From: Pomphorhynchus laevis
Taxonomy: Eukaryota > Acanthocephala > Palaeacanthocephala > Echinorhynchida > Pomphorhynchidae
Reading direction: 5' to 3'
DNA length: 64,000 bases
NCBI GenBank assembly: GCA_012934845.2
Contig: WNNJ02001570.1
Coordinates: 248,001-312,000, forward strand
Shown here: piece by piece, positions 31,954 through 41,622 of the stretch
Layout: every line of letters starts with the position of its first letter
Position numbering within the stretch: the first letter of the stretch is position 1
The notes under the pieces: model-generated
The model's database searches: none
What the model was told of the DNA's origin: nothing
Seen by the model: only the letters and a program-made list of their open reading frames with translations
Translations under genes and position numbers: made by a program

Positions 31954-34900
31954 CTAATTCATGCTGTTTAACTTAGTTCCGTCTGACTGTATTGCACCGT
32001 TCTTGCGTAAACGTGGGGCTCGTAAACATGCTGAGGCGGAGCGGGCTATTTCAATGGATATTTTCCTTTTGATCCGAGTGAGCGTTTCGGCGTATTCTGC
32101 ATTCGTTCGGCGAGAGATTGCACTAGAAAGGGTTTTCAGTAATTTGATTGCCTGATCTCCCAATCCACCAGATGAAGATAAAACGAACGGAATGAATGTC
32201 CCTCGTTCCACCTCCATTATTATTTCATTGTATTTAGACAATTTTCGTTGTTCATTGTACTGAAAATTTGCTTCGAGAGATCTAGAGCTACTGGCCTGAG
32301 CAAAAACCGAAAAAACCGTAACGTCTAGAAACGTCCGCTCAAACCAATCGTTGCCAAGACCAGAACAAACAATATCAAGCCGGGCACTAATGTCACGTGT
32401 AGTTGTGCGTTCCATAAATTTTAGATTTGCAGGTACTGTGCTCAGGACCGGCTCCGTGTTCACAGAGTTACACACTCGAGAAAGCTCTATGGCAAGTATG
32501 TCCCTTATAGCGTTGTGGCGTATAATAGGAAGGTCCCCTGTTTCTACAAGCAAGTGCATGACTTATATCCAGCTTCTCACCACAAGGACAAAAACGATTT
32601 GTCAGGTCTGAAGGCACTTGTCCATAACGGCTGGCTATGGCATCTTTGAATTGATTGGAAGATAGATTGTGCTTTTCGGTTGATAGAGGCAATGCACTTA
32701 ACCACGATGATGCACCTGATCGCATCGCATGCGAAATCGCGTTGTGAACTGAAGAATCGAAATTGTCAGCTACGCTATGTAGTCGCTCTTTCAACCTGCT
32801 CATTCGTACGGAAGTAATCTCTAGTAATCTTGATTTTTGAATATCATAAAGAGCTTCTGCTTGGTCACCGATGTCATACGTTGATGCGAGAGATAATGAG
32901 CTATCGTACTCTAGACTCAATGTAAAGGTGGGGTCCACAATTCCAAGTCCTCCCAGCTTTAAAGGAGATGTGAGTAACACCTTCCAATTCTGATTTAGAT
33001 TCCAATCTGCGAAAAGGGGAAGAAGAACATCTCTAAGTGCAGATCCCAAGTCCGTTAACCAGTCTTCATGACACTTGCTTGTTCGTAAAGAAAATATCCA
33101 TTTCATTTGGACTGAGTTTATCAGGCCGCAGTATGCAACGTGCGGATCGATGTTGGCAACCACTGCTAGTTTTCGCACAAGTGCGGTCCATTTGTATGCT
33201 TTCAACCGGATAGTCTCTTCCACAAACTCTGCAGACCCTATTGGAGCACCCAAGATCATTGTTCCGTTGATCGAGGTTTTGATGTCTGGTAAGGGAATAT
33301 CGTGAATAGAGATCGGGAAATGCGACACAAGTACACTCTTTTCTGGATTCACATGGTAGCCGAATTTAGGACCCTCGTGAATCAGTAAATCCCATACCGT
33401 TTTCAGTTCATCCGACTTTCCAACAAAATTCGCGTCGTCGGCATACCATTTTTGAAAAACGTTGGGGACCGAACGACTGATAAGTGCTATAAGAGGAAGC
33501 GACGAGATTGTGAAATTTGGCATCGCGAAGTGGTCTCCTTGCGTAAAACCCTCCATTGAGTAGATGCTACTGCCATCTCCAAGAACCAATTCTGCAGGAG
33601 TACTATATATATTATTTAGTACACGTGATAACGAGGGGCATCCGTACTCTATGTTATGCAGTGCTACATTTCGATTTAGAGAGTTGAACGCATTAGAAGC
33701 GTCTATGGCTAGCAAACACATGTCACGTCCTGATGTATATCTTGCACGTAGTGAGTGAACAGCATGATCGATACCTCCTTTCTGTCCCGCAGCTAGCTGG
33801 GAAATCCCGGCCACCTGTTGAATATCCTTTCTCACGATCTCTATTATCGCCTTGCTAACTATTCGTCTTGCGGTGTCCCCGATTCCAATCGGCCGAATGC
33901 CACCCGATTTTTTTTGTAGGGCGATTAAGCGACAAGTTGTAAAAGCTTCTAGCTGAATGGGTTCCACTGACTCAGTCGCTAGCCTTATCGCAAATGAAGC
34001 AAGGGACCGTGCTAAATTTATCGAGTCCTGTCCAAATTTCGTTAACATGTGCCTCCAGCTGAGTGCGTCTAGGCCAGATGGACCAGCTCCACCTTGAGTT
34101 CGCTTGCAAGCACGAATAATACATTGATCGTCCAACACGAAATATCGGCTAGTTTGATGAGTAACTGTTCCAGGTAAGTATTCGGAGAGTAATGCACTAT
34201 GCATTATAGGTGCTGCTTGAGGATGAAGATCAGATAGTGCTTCCCTAACGGACTTGCCGTTTATGCATTCGTCGGGTGATAGCATTCGGGATAGAGTTTC
34301 ACCTTCCAAAATGGACGTACTTGCGGCCAACCGTCCACGAGTCACTAAATTTCGATAGCGCTTAGTCCAATCCATATCATTCTTGTCATTCCGCAAAGAT
34401 CTTTCACTCTGCAGATAGTTTGCCTCGCTGTACAGTTCGCCTATTTTCCCAGATTCCCAAAGTGCTAGTCTGCGCTCTAAGGTTTTTCTTACTATCCCAA
34501 TTCTCGAAGTTTGTAATCTCTGCAAAATACAATGAGAAAATACTGTTGCCTTTATCAAGGAAAAATTTGCGTCCATCCCATTGCTTGCAACGCACGAATA
34601 GAAAGATGTCAGTATCTTGATGACCATACGACTAGCATTACACGCTGGTAACATCAATAAGTTGGGACGCCATTGGATGACATGGTTGTAAACTTGTCTC
34701 ATAGATAAGACTTCGGTAAGCGGAGATTTAGGTATGTTCATTACGGATTGAGTAGCTGTGAAGTTAATAGAAGGGTTACCTGCAACCTTACTAATTTTAG
34801 TTGACTGGGAGGCAGAATCTGAACATCCATCGTAAGGATTCGCATGAACAATTTTCATTTTAGAAGAATTCAGACAATCAGAAACTCGACAATTTGTGCA

Positions 34901-34999
34901 TTTTCTATTGTTTTTCGCACATTTGCAACCCTTACAGCGAGCTGCAGGACCATTACAAGTGCAGCAGAGTTGCATTGATGAAGTTTTTCCTCGGACCAT
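31954..34999 (-). pseudogene. CR retrotransposon protein, best-preserved minus-strand copy
   Basis: The first 843 residues form one open frame (32468-34999); one frameshift near 32540 separates the last 201 residues. It serves as a reference for the family. Cysteine cluster at residues 12-42 (CCTCNG, CKGCKC, CTNC, C). GGAGPSGLDALSW, GGIRPIGIGDTARR, AIDASNAFNSLNR (about 430), EGFTQGDHFAMPN (about 480), KWYADDANFVG (about 518), GGLGIVDP, SGASSWLSALPL and the knuckle CPCGEKLDISHALAC (about 802). Then DLPIIRHNAIRD, ARLDIVCSG, FLDVTVFSVFA and KLSKYNEI. The LD, D and K..KY residues match the REL endonuclease pattern of R2-type elements. The total of about 1,015 residues equals the copy at 41623-44650. 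Confidence 0.95.
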
Positions 35000-35160
35000 T
35001 TAGCAAGGACCTTGCTCTTCCGATTGTGTAATTTGTGTATTTACTTTAGATTGTAAGTAGTTATTAATTAGCAGCTAAGAATTTCAAAGTCGGTCTGAAA
35101 GTTCGTCGGTTGTATGTTATTTTATCACAATAATATATAATATATAATATAATATATTTT

Positions 35161-35420
35161 ATCATTCTTGTCATTCCGCAAAGATCTTTCACTCTGCAGA
35201 TAGTTTGCCTCGCTTTACAGTTCGCCTATTTTCCCAGATTCCCAAAGTGCTAGTCTGCGCTCTGAGGTTTTTCTTACTATCCCAATTCTCGAAGTTTGTA
35301 ATCTATGCAAAATACAATGAGAAAATACTGTTGCCTTTATCAAGGAAAAATTTTCGTCCATCCCATTGATGAAGTTTTTCCTCGAACCATTTAGCAAGGA
35401 CCTTGCTCTTCCGATTGTGA
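35161..35420 (-). pseudogene. CR N-terminal scrap with internal deletion
   Basis: A second, partial copy of the N-terminal DNA of the neighbouring CR element. 35161-35370 matches 34373-34582, and 35367-35420 matches 34974-35027. The intervening 390 bases, which carry the cysteine cluster, are missing. CAATG occurs at both edges of the missing part, so a microhomology deletion is likely, and there is no GT-AG boundary to suggest splicing. The two copies are separated by an AT-rich stretch at 35115-35160. Confidence 0.75.
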
Positions 35421-35439
35421 TTTGGAATTGTATGTATAT

Positions 35440-36813
35440 TAGATCTCTAATGAAATTTGATAGAACAGTTATAAATTTCAAAATTTTATAAATTTTTGTT
35501 AATCGAAACATTCTCCTTGATAAACTCCATAGAAGATTTGGAATTTCTAGTCGTTTTCTGAATCTATAGCTTGGAGTACTACAACCTAGTTCGGTACGTG
35601 TATTTGATGGACTCAGATTTTCGGATTCGTTTGTGATTGACCGAGGAGTGCTACAGGGAGACCCTATGAGCCCTCTACTATTTTCATTCTTTTTAGCGGA
35701 CTTACCGGAGATGCTACGTAGCTTTTCCTCGAAAATAAAATGTGTTTTGTATGCTGATGATCTCGTCATATTATCGTCAAATGGTATCGCGGCTCAAAAA
35801 GCCTTGACAGCCCTAGAGAGGTTTTGTGTAGTAAACGAGATATCAATAAATAAACGGAAGTCAAAGGTCCTGAAATTTAGAAAATGTGGACCGTTATGTC
35901 GTAATGATAGATTAGTAATCGACGGTGAACCTTTGGAATTTTGTAACAGCTATACATACTTAGGCATTCTACTGACGTCAAGATGGTCTTTTACGCAACA
36001 TATGGAACAAAAAGCATCGAAACTAGCAATAGTTACCTCACTTGATAAAAAATATAGGTTCCTTATCTTTTGAAGGCGCGCTAAACTACTTTAGGATCAT
36101 GCTTCTACCAATAATTACTTATGGAATTCAGGCAATATGGTTAGATCTAAGGGCAGATAATTTCAGAGAATTGGATGCCTGCAAATGCCGCTTTGTCAAG
36201 CGGATAGTTGGATTATCTCCGAGAATATCATCTACTATTGTGGCCTTTCTCGCTCGTTTAGAACAGTGCTCCATCGAAATAAGTGATCGGTTAAAACTTC
36301 CACACACAGCGGAATTCGACAAAAATGCTGAAACATTTAAAAATAAATGGAATAATTTGGACAACGATCATAAGCTAACACCCGTTTTCATTCAAACAAC
36401 ATGGAAAGCAGCTTCTTACTCAAAACGGCCTTTAGCTTGGCGTGTATCAACACACGGTTATCATGACAAGTATTGTTCAATAAAAATTCAATGTCACGAT
36501 AGATCAGATATGTGCATATGTATATTCTGTCGTCATCATTGCAAATCAATCCTACATGTATTTTCTTACCCGTACCTTAAACAACTATCATTAAAAGAGA
36601 TTGACATGTTACCCACTCAACGCTAATCAGCAATCAAATTCTACATATTCAAAGCGCAATACTGAAGAATGAAAAGAATTATAATTACAAATATTACTCA
36701 CATTTGTAACTTCACATATTCTTTGTGAATTTTGATTATTTATTTGTTTATTATTATTTTTTCCCTGGCCGCGAGGCAAGCAGGACAATAATACCTCTTC
36801 ATTATTATTATTA
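35440..36813 (+). mobile_element. LA-family LINE, 5'-truncated, with 3' UTR
   Basis: Begins near the end of RT motif A (LLDKLHRRFGISS, PSSVRVFDGLRFS). It continues with DRGVLQGDPMSPLLFSFFLA (motif B), IKCVLYADDLVILSS (motif C), CNSYTYLGILLTSRWSF, then after a frame change near 36045 LSFEGALNYFRIMLLPIITY, RIVGLSPRISSTI and RVSTHGYHDKYCSI. The C-terminal cysteine motif CICIFCRHHC...LHVFSY ends the protein at 36626. The 3' UTR includes CCCTGGCCGCGAGGC and ends in ATTATTATTATTA at 36801-36813. The next CR copy starts at 36814. Confidence 0.88.
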
Positions 36814-36989
36814 CCTTAAAAAATTTGGTTTCTAATAAACATACACTTTCAGATCGTTCAGCTTTCAGATCGTTCAGCTTTCAGATCGTTCAGCTTTTAG
36901 ATCGTTCAGCAGTCAGATCGTCCAGCTTTCAGATCAGATAAATATTACAAACATTTTAACTAACAACTACTTACAATCGTCCAGCTTTG

Positions 36990-37033
<44 letters not shown>

Positions 37034-37073
37034 CCAGCTTTGATCGATTTACAATTTGATCGATATGCGTACA
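36814..37073 (+). other. 5' UTR of the CR copy at 37074-39538, with iterated motif
   Basis: Starts CCTTAAAAAA right after the ATT run, exactly as the CR leader at 41381 does. From 36848 to 36936 the unit TTCAGATCGTTCAGCT is repeated about five times. Further on, (TA)n at about 36999-37029 is flanked by GATCGA on both sides. The phrase AATCGTCCAGCTT also occurs in the leader of the copy at 41623. Iterated units in the 5' UTR of a non-LTR element may carry its internal promoter; that is inference. Confidence 0.5.
36848..36936 (+). repeat. tandem repeat of a 16- to 17-bp unit
   Basis: Five to six copies of TTCAGATCGTTCAGCT with minor variants (TTAGATCG, AGTCAGATCGTCC). Confidence 0.85.
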
Positions 37074-39538
37074 ATGGTTCGAGGGGTGTCCCTCAAAAGA
37101 GAATAAGTGCTGCAACTGTAACGGGCAGACAGCAGTTTATAGAGGTTGCCGTTGTGCCAAATCGAAGAAAATATGTGTCAACTGTAGCGCTCCAAACTGT
37201 AAAAACCAAAATCCGATCGTTTGTTTCTCGCGCGAACAAGTTTATGATGGAAATGATGATAAATTGATCTTTAAACGAAAGGTGAATCAAAAGGGTAATC
37301 TCATTACTCAGTCGGGAACTGCACAGGGCACTTCAGAACAGGATGACAACATATACACACTTCTCGACAATACAGCAATTTCTTTCAACGAACGCATTTC
37401 AATCATCTATGATGAGGTTTGCAAATGGCGACCAAACTTGTTAATGCCACAGATGTGTGAGGCTAGCAATCGGTTGATTGATTTACTCACGAGCAAATAT
37501 GCAGATTTTGCATACAAGAAACCTAATGAAGCAACGGCTTTTAAAGAAGTATCAGTCATTTGTCAATTGATGCTACAGCGTCCACCATCAAGAAAGGTTG
37601 CAGTAATCAGGCGAGTTTTAGAAAGAAGGTTAGAAATGTGTAGTCTGCACAAATTTACAGATCTCATCAAAGAAGGGGTGTGCCTACAAAACAAATTGCG
37701 ATTACAAAAAGATCAAAAGTTGCCGGGAGGCATGCAATCAAAAAAACTATTTTCCTCTCGAATGAAGGTTGGTAACACAAAAATGCTTTGAAACTCCTTA
37801 TGCAAAATGAAACGCAGAAACCAATATATTCCATGGACGATTGCATTGATGGTATCCTAGTTAAGGATCATATTTCTAAATTGCACCCTCCTGCAAGCGG
37901 TATACATGCGAAAGCATCTTTGACAGAAAACCTGTTAGGTTGTGTCCCGCATCACCCTGTTGAGTTCACAGTGATTGACAATGCACACATCCTTTCGAAC
38001 GCAAAGAAAATTCACGGAGGGGGAGGCCCCTCTGGTATGACTTCAACAATGCTACGACTGATGCTAACATCATTTAAGAGTCATTCCGAAAAATTTGCAA
38101 ATGTCTTAGCTGATCTTGCAATAAGAATAGCGACGGAACGTATTTTGCCTGAACATATGGAAGCCTTTACTGCGTGTCGAGTTGTTGCGCTAAACAAAAA
38201 TCCTGGAATACGGCCGATCGGGGTAGGTGAAGTGGTGAGAAGACTAGTTGGAAAAGTTATCCTCCAAGTGGCAAATGAGAGTTTGAAATCTGTAGCAGGA
38301 GTGGAACAGTTATGTGCAGGTCAAAAAGCAGGCATTGAATTCGCGATACATAGTATTAGAAGCAAATTCTTTTCAAATCAGTCATTTGGATTACTAGCCG
38401 TCGATGCAAATAATGCATTTAATCTTGTGAACATGAACGTATTACTTCAAAACGTTAAAAGAATATGTCCTGCGTTATCTGTCATTCTACAGAACACGTA
38501 TACTGGACAGACTTTGCTTATAGGTGATGGTGTGGTTTTGAAGGCGAATGAGGGTCTGACACAGGGAGACCCACTTGCCATGGCTGCATTTGCAGTGTCA
38601 TCACTTGCAATGATTTCTCGAATAAAAACCATGATACCAGGTATATTTCAAAGGTGGTATGCAGATGACGCGTCATTTGTGGGAAGTGTCGATGAATTGA
38701 AGGGGGTTTGGGACTGGCTAGAAGTACATGGACCAGAATATGGTTATTTCATAAATGCAGAAAAGTCAAAGCTTTTACTTCATAAAGTAAAAGCTTTTAC
38801 CAGAATTGGAGATGTTGCTGGATTACGCGAGTATGAAAGGGGCATCAAATTGGTTAATAACAAGACCGATTAGTTCAAAGGGTTGGCACCTATCTAATGA
38901 TGAATTCCACGATGCTTTAGCAGCTCGCTATAACTGGACTCCAGACAACCTTCCCACGAAGTGTGCGTGTGAGGAGGACTTAACGAAAACACATGCCTTA
39001 TCGTGTAGAAGATCGTTATTCCGATTATACGACATAACGACATTCGTGACATTTTGACTGCAAAACTCACGCAGGTGTGCAAAAGTGTTGGAGTAGAACC
39101 ACAGTTCAACCCCGTTCCTACAAATCATATATTTACATCAGCAGGACAACACGTGATGGTGCAGCGCTACATCACGTGATGGACGTTTGTTGACGTCAGT
39201 TTATTTAACAATCATGCTTCATCCTCTCAATCGAAATCAATAGAGTCGGTATTTCATTACCATGAGAAGAGAAAACGTTCAAAATACGAGGAAAGAATAA
39301 TTGACATTAAGCGTAGTAATTTCTGTCCCTTATAATGGTGACCAATGGTGCAATTGGGCCATCTGCTTCTGGTTTGCTACGAACACTAGCACACAAACTA
39401 TCTGTCAATAGTGGCGAATCCTACGCTGATATGATTTCTGAGTTGCGAAATAATTTGAGCATCTGTACAGCAAAAATGGTTTCACGCTGCTTTCGTTCAC
39501 CAAGAGTGAAAATTTTTGTTCCACGTGAACTATGGTGA
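37074..39538 (+). pseudogene. CR retrotransposon protein with about 200-residue internal deletion
   Basis: MVRGVS at 37074 is followed by a frame change, after which the cysteine cluster reads KCCNCNGQTAVYRGCRCAKS, with one Cys replaced by Tyr, and ICVNCSAPNC. The pre-RT part is at 37264-37791 and RT at 37788-38873: GGGGPSGMTS, NPGIRPIGVGEVVRR, VDANNAFNLVNM, NEGLTQGDPLAMAAF and RWYADDASFVG. Just after KSKLLLHK the sequence jumps to YASMKGASNWLITRP, removing the RT thumb and linker. A further change follows the knuckle (CACEEDLTKTHALSC), and the endonuclease is decayed (FVDVSLFNNHA, KRSKYEERI). There are at least four breaks plus the deletion. Confidence 0.9.
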
Positions 39539-39561
39539 TACAAAATCAAGAAGAATATAAT

Positions 39562-39645
39562 AAACATTGTTGAAGAGTAATATTTTTTATTTTTTATTTG
39601 TGACTCAATTGCGCTGGCTTCGTAAATAAATTATCTTTATTAAAT
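39562..39645 (+). repeat. 85-bp terminal repeat, copy 1
   Basis: Begins ATAAACATTGTTGAAGAGTAA and ends TGCGCTGGCTTCGTAAATAA, then ATTATCTTTATTA. Related copies are at 41331-41378 (partial) and 44781-44865. Here it follows the coding end of the CR copy at 37074-39538 by about 25 bases. It could be that copy's own 3' end, or a separate 5'-truncated insertion. Confidence 0.7.
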
Positions 39646-39680
39646 AAAAAATAAAAAAAATATCAATAGTTGTTAATACA

Positions 39681-40020
39681 TAGTTATGCTTTAATTTAGA
39701 AAGATCTGTATGCATATCTTTATTAATTTTATCTTTCCTTTTATAATTGTTTGTTATTTTCATTTTATTTTTAATTTTATCAAATATATAATCTTTCTAA
39801 ATGGTTATCTTAAATATATTAGAGCTTTTACTATTGATATCTTTATTAATTTGATATAGTTATCCTTTAATTTAGAAAGATCTGTATACATATCTTTATT
39901 AATTTGATCTTTCCTTTTATAATTGTTTGTTATTTTCATTTTATTTTTAATTTTATTTTAAATATATAAGATCTAATATCTAATACTTTATCTAATATTT
40001 TATTTTATTAAAATTAAGAC
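39681..40020 (+). repeat. AT-rich tandem repeat, period about 175 bp
   Basis: A unit starting TAGTTATNCTTTAATTTAG and containing AAAGATCTGTATNCATATCT is present at 39681 and 39856. A degenerate third start lies near 40100. No gene is seen in it. Confidence 0.7.
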
Positions 40021-40105
40021 TGATATAATAAAGTTATTTCATCAGTATATCATAATAAAGCTTTTTCATATAAAGACAAACTTATTACAACTTCATCAAT
40101 AGTAT
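40020..40105 (-). pseudogene. scrap of the 12440-13745 type reverse transcriptase
   Basis: Minus-strand translation around two stops includes FVFI-like residues and MKKLYYDILMK. This matches ICKKLYYDILVKEV in the longer RT copy at 13690-13745. Too short to say more. Confidence 0.45.
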
Positions 40106-40310
40106 CCTTTAATTTAGTAAGTACTGAATACATATTAATGACGTATTTTCCATGATAAAATTCGATTATTCATTGTATTATATTCTAATATTTCTAATCT
40201 ATAGTTCTTTATAAAGTATAATTATATTTATTTTAATTCTAATTATTGAATAGTTACATTTCGATTTCTTTCGAAATTATGAGTTACTAATAGTATTTTT
40301 TAGCTCTCAA

Positions 40311-40453
40311 TTTTGTCAATAACTCAAGTTTTGAAATAACTATATTTACAAACTATATATGAGCCAAAGGCAAATGCTTTTAATTTTTCCAAATGAATTA
40401 ACAAAATAAGAAAGACGGTTTTTAAATAATCTTTAAAGCTCTAAACAAATATT
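40311..40453 (+). repeat. 140-bp direct repeat, copy 1
   Basis: Matches 41171-41313 over about 140 bases with a few differences. Both contain CAAATGCTTTTAATTTTTCC and AATAAGAAAGACGGTTTTTA. No coding potential was seen. Confidence 0.75.
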
Positions 40454-40859
40454 AAAATCGGTAAGATATTTTAGAAATTTTTAAATTTAATTTGTTACTT
40501 GAAATTTACTATAATGTTTCAATGTTTTTTAGTATTAAAATTAAAATACAATTAAGTACATTAAGACAAAATAGTTTCTGAGATAATAAAATACAATAAA
40601 AATAATAATATAATATTATTTTTTAAAGTGCAGCATCTAGGATTAAAGAATTCACACGAGGATAATTTATGAAGCCGACCAAATGATGATACTCGCTCGT
40701 GTATGCAATTATTCAAAATATTTACTTTATAATTGTATTGTCAAATCTGTAAAATATCATGAATCATCAATAGGTTTATATCAATAGGTTAAAAAAATTA
40801 GAATAAATCGATAAAATCGATATATATAATCAATATTAAATTATAAACGTCTATTTTTA

Positions 40860-41060
40860 GTTGCCATTTTTATGGCGATAAAAACAGCACTTGGAGCCAC
40901 TGTGGATCCAACTGTATTCAATCCTATAGATGCGGTATATGTGAGTCCGATGTAAATGACCATAACTCAGAAAAATGCACCAAATATCCGGTATGCTGTA
41001 ACTGAGAGTTTGAACACGCGTCATGGTCCCGCTAATGCACAATTTTTAAGGAATATTAAA
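40860..41060 (+). pseudogene. LINE ORF1 scrap, CCHC zinc knuckles
   Basis: Translates as CHFYGDKNSTWSHCGSNCIQ, YRCGICESDVNDHNSEKC, then VCCN-stop-EFEHASWSR and CTIFKEY. The cysteine and histidine spacing and the ending match the ORF1 knuckle region of the LB LINE at 57320-57913 (CRIFKEYKQ). It is a diverged, orphan fragment with at least two stops. Confidence 0.7.
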
Positions 41061-41170
41061 AACGTCACACCATGTTAATTAAGTTTTAGAATGCCTCATT
41101 TTCAGATGACTAGAAGACTACATCCTTATCCTAAACTAAAATCCTAAAAATATGGAAATTTAGAACAACT

Positions 41171-41313
41171 CAATTTTGTCAAACTCAAGTTTTGGAATAA
41201 CTATATTTACAAACTATATATGAACCAAAGGCAAATGCTTTTAATTTTTCCAAATGAATTAACAAAATAAGAAAGACGGTTTTTAAATAATATTTAAAGC
41301 TCTAAACAAATAT
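41171..41313 (+). repeat. 140-bp direct repeat, copy 2
   Basis: Partner of 40311-40453. Its right end forms the left arm of the palindrome at 41296-41330. Confidence 0.75.
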
Positions 41314-41330
41314 TATTTGTTTAGAGCTTT
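41296..41330. repeat. perfect 35-bp palindrome
   Basis: AAAGCTCTAAACAAATA at 41296-41312 is exactly complementary to 41314-41330, with a single T between. One arm is the end of the 140-bp repeat, and the other borders the 85-bp terminal repeat. This suggests a snap-back or inverted-duplication event during insertion. Confidence 0.85.
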
Positions 41331-41378
41331 ATTTGTGACTCAATTGCGCTGGCTTTGTAAATAAATTATCTTTATTAT
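41331..41378 (+). repeat. 85-bp terminal repeat, copy 2 (3' part)
   Basis: Contains GTGACTCAATTGCGCTGGCT, then TTGTAAATAAATTATCTTTATTATTA, ending at 41380 where the next CR copy starts. Confidence 0.75.
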
Positions 41379-41622
41379 TACCTTAAAAAAGTTAGATATC
41401 TAAAACACATACAATTTGGGAGTTTAAACTATCTTGTTATACCTATTAACTACTTACATTTATTACAAGAGTTTAAACTATCCTGTTATCCCTATTAACT
41501 ACTTACACTAATTACATTACTTACAACTCGCTGTTGTTCATCCTCAATACAATCTTCAAAACACACAATAAATTAACATACAATCGTCCAGCTTAACACA
41601 ACACAAACTACAACTTGAAAAT

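Noticed and set aside
35215-35769. A 184-residue minus-strand frame
   Set aside because: Its end part is the CR N-terminal scrap; the rest is the antisense of an LA LINE. It is a chance fusion.
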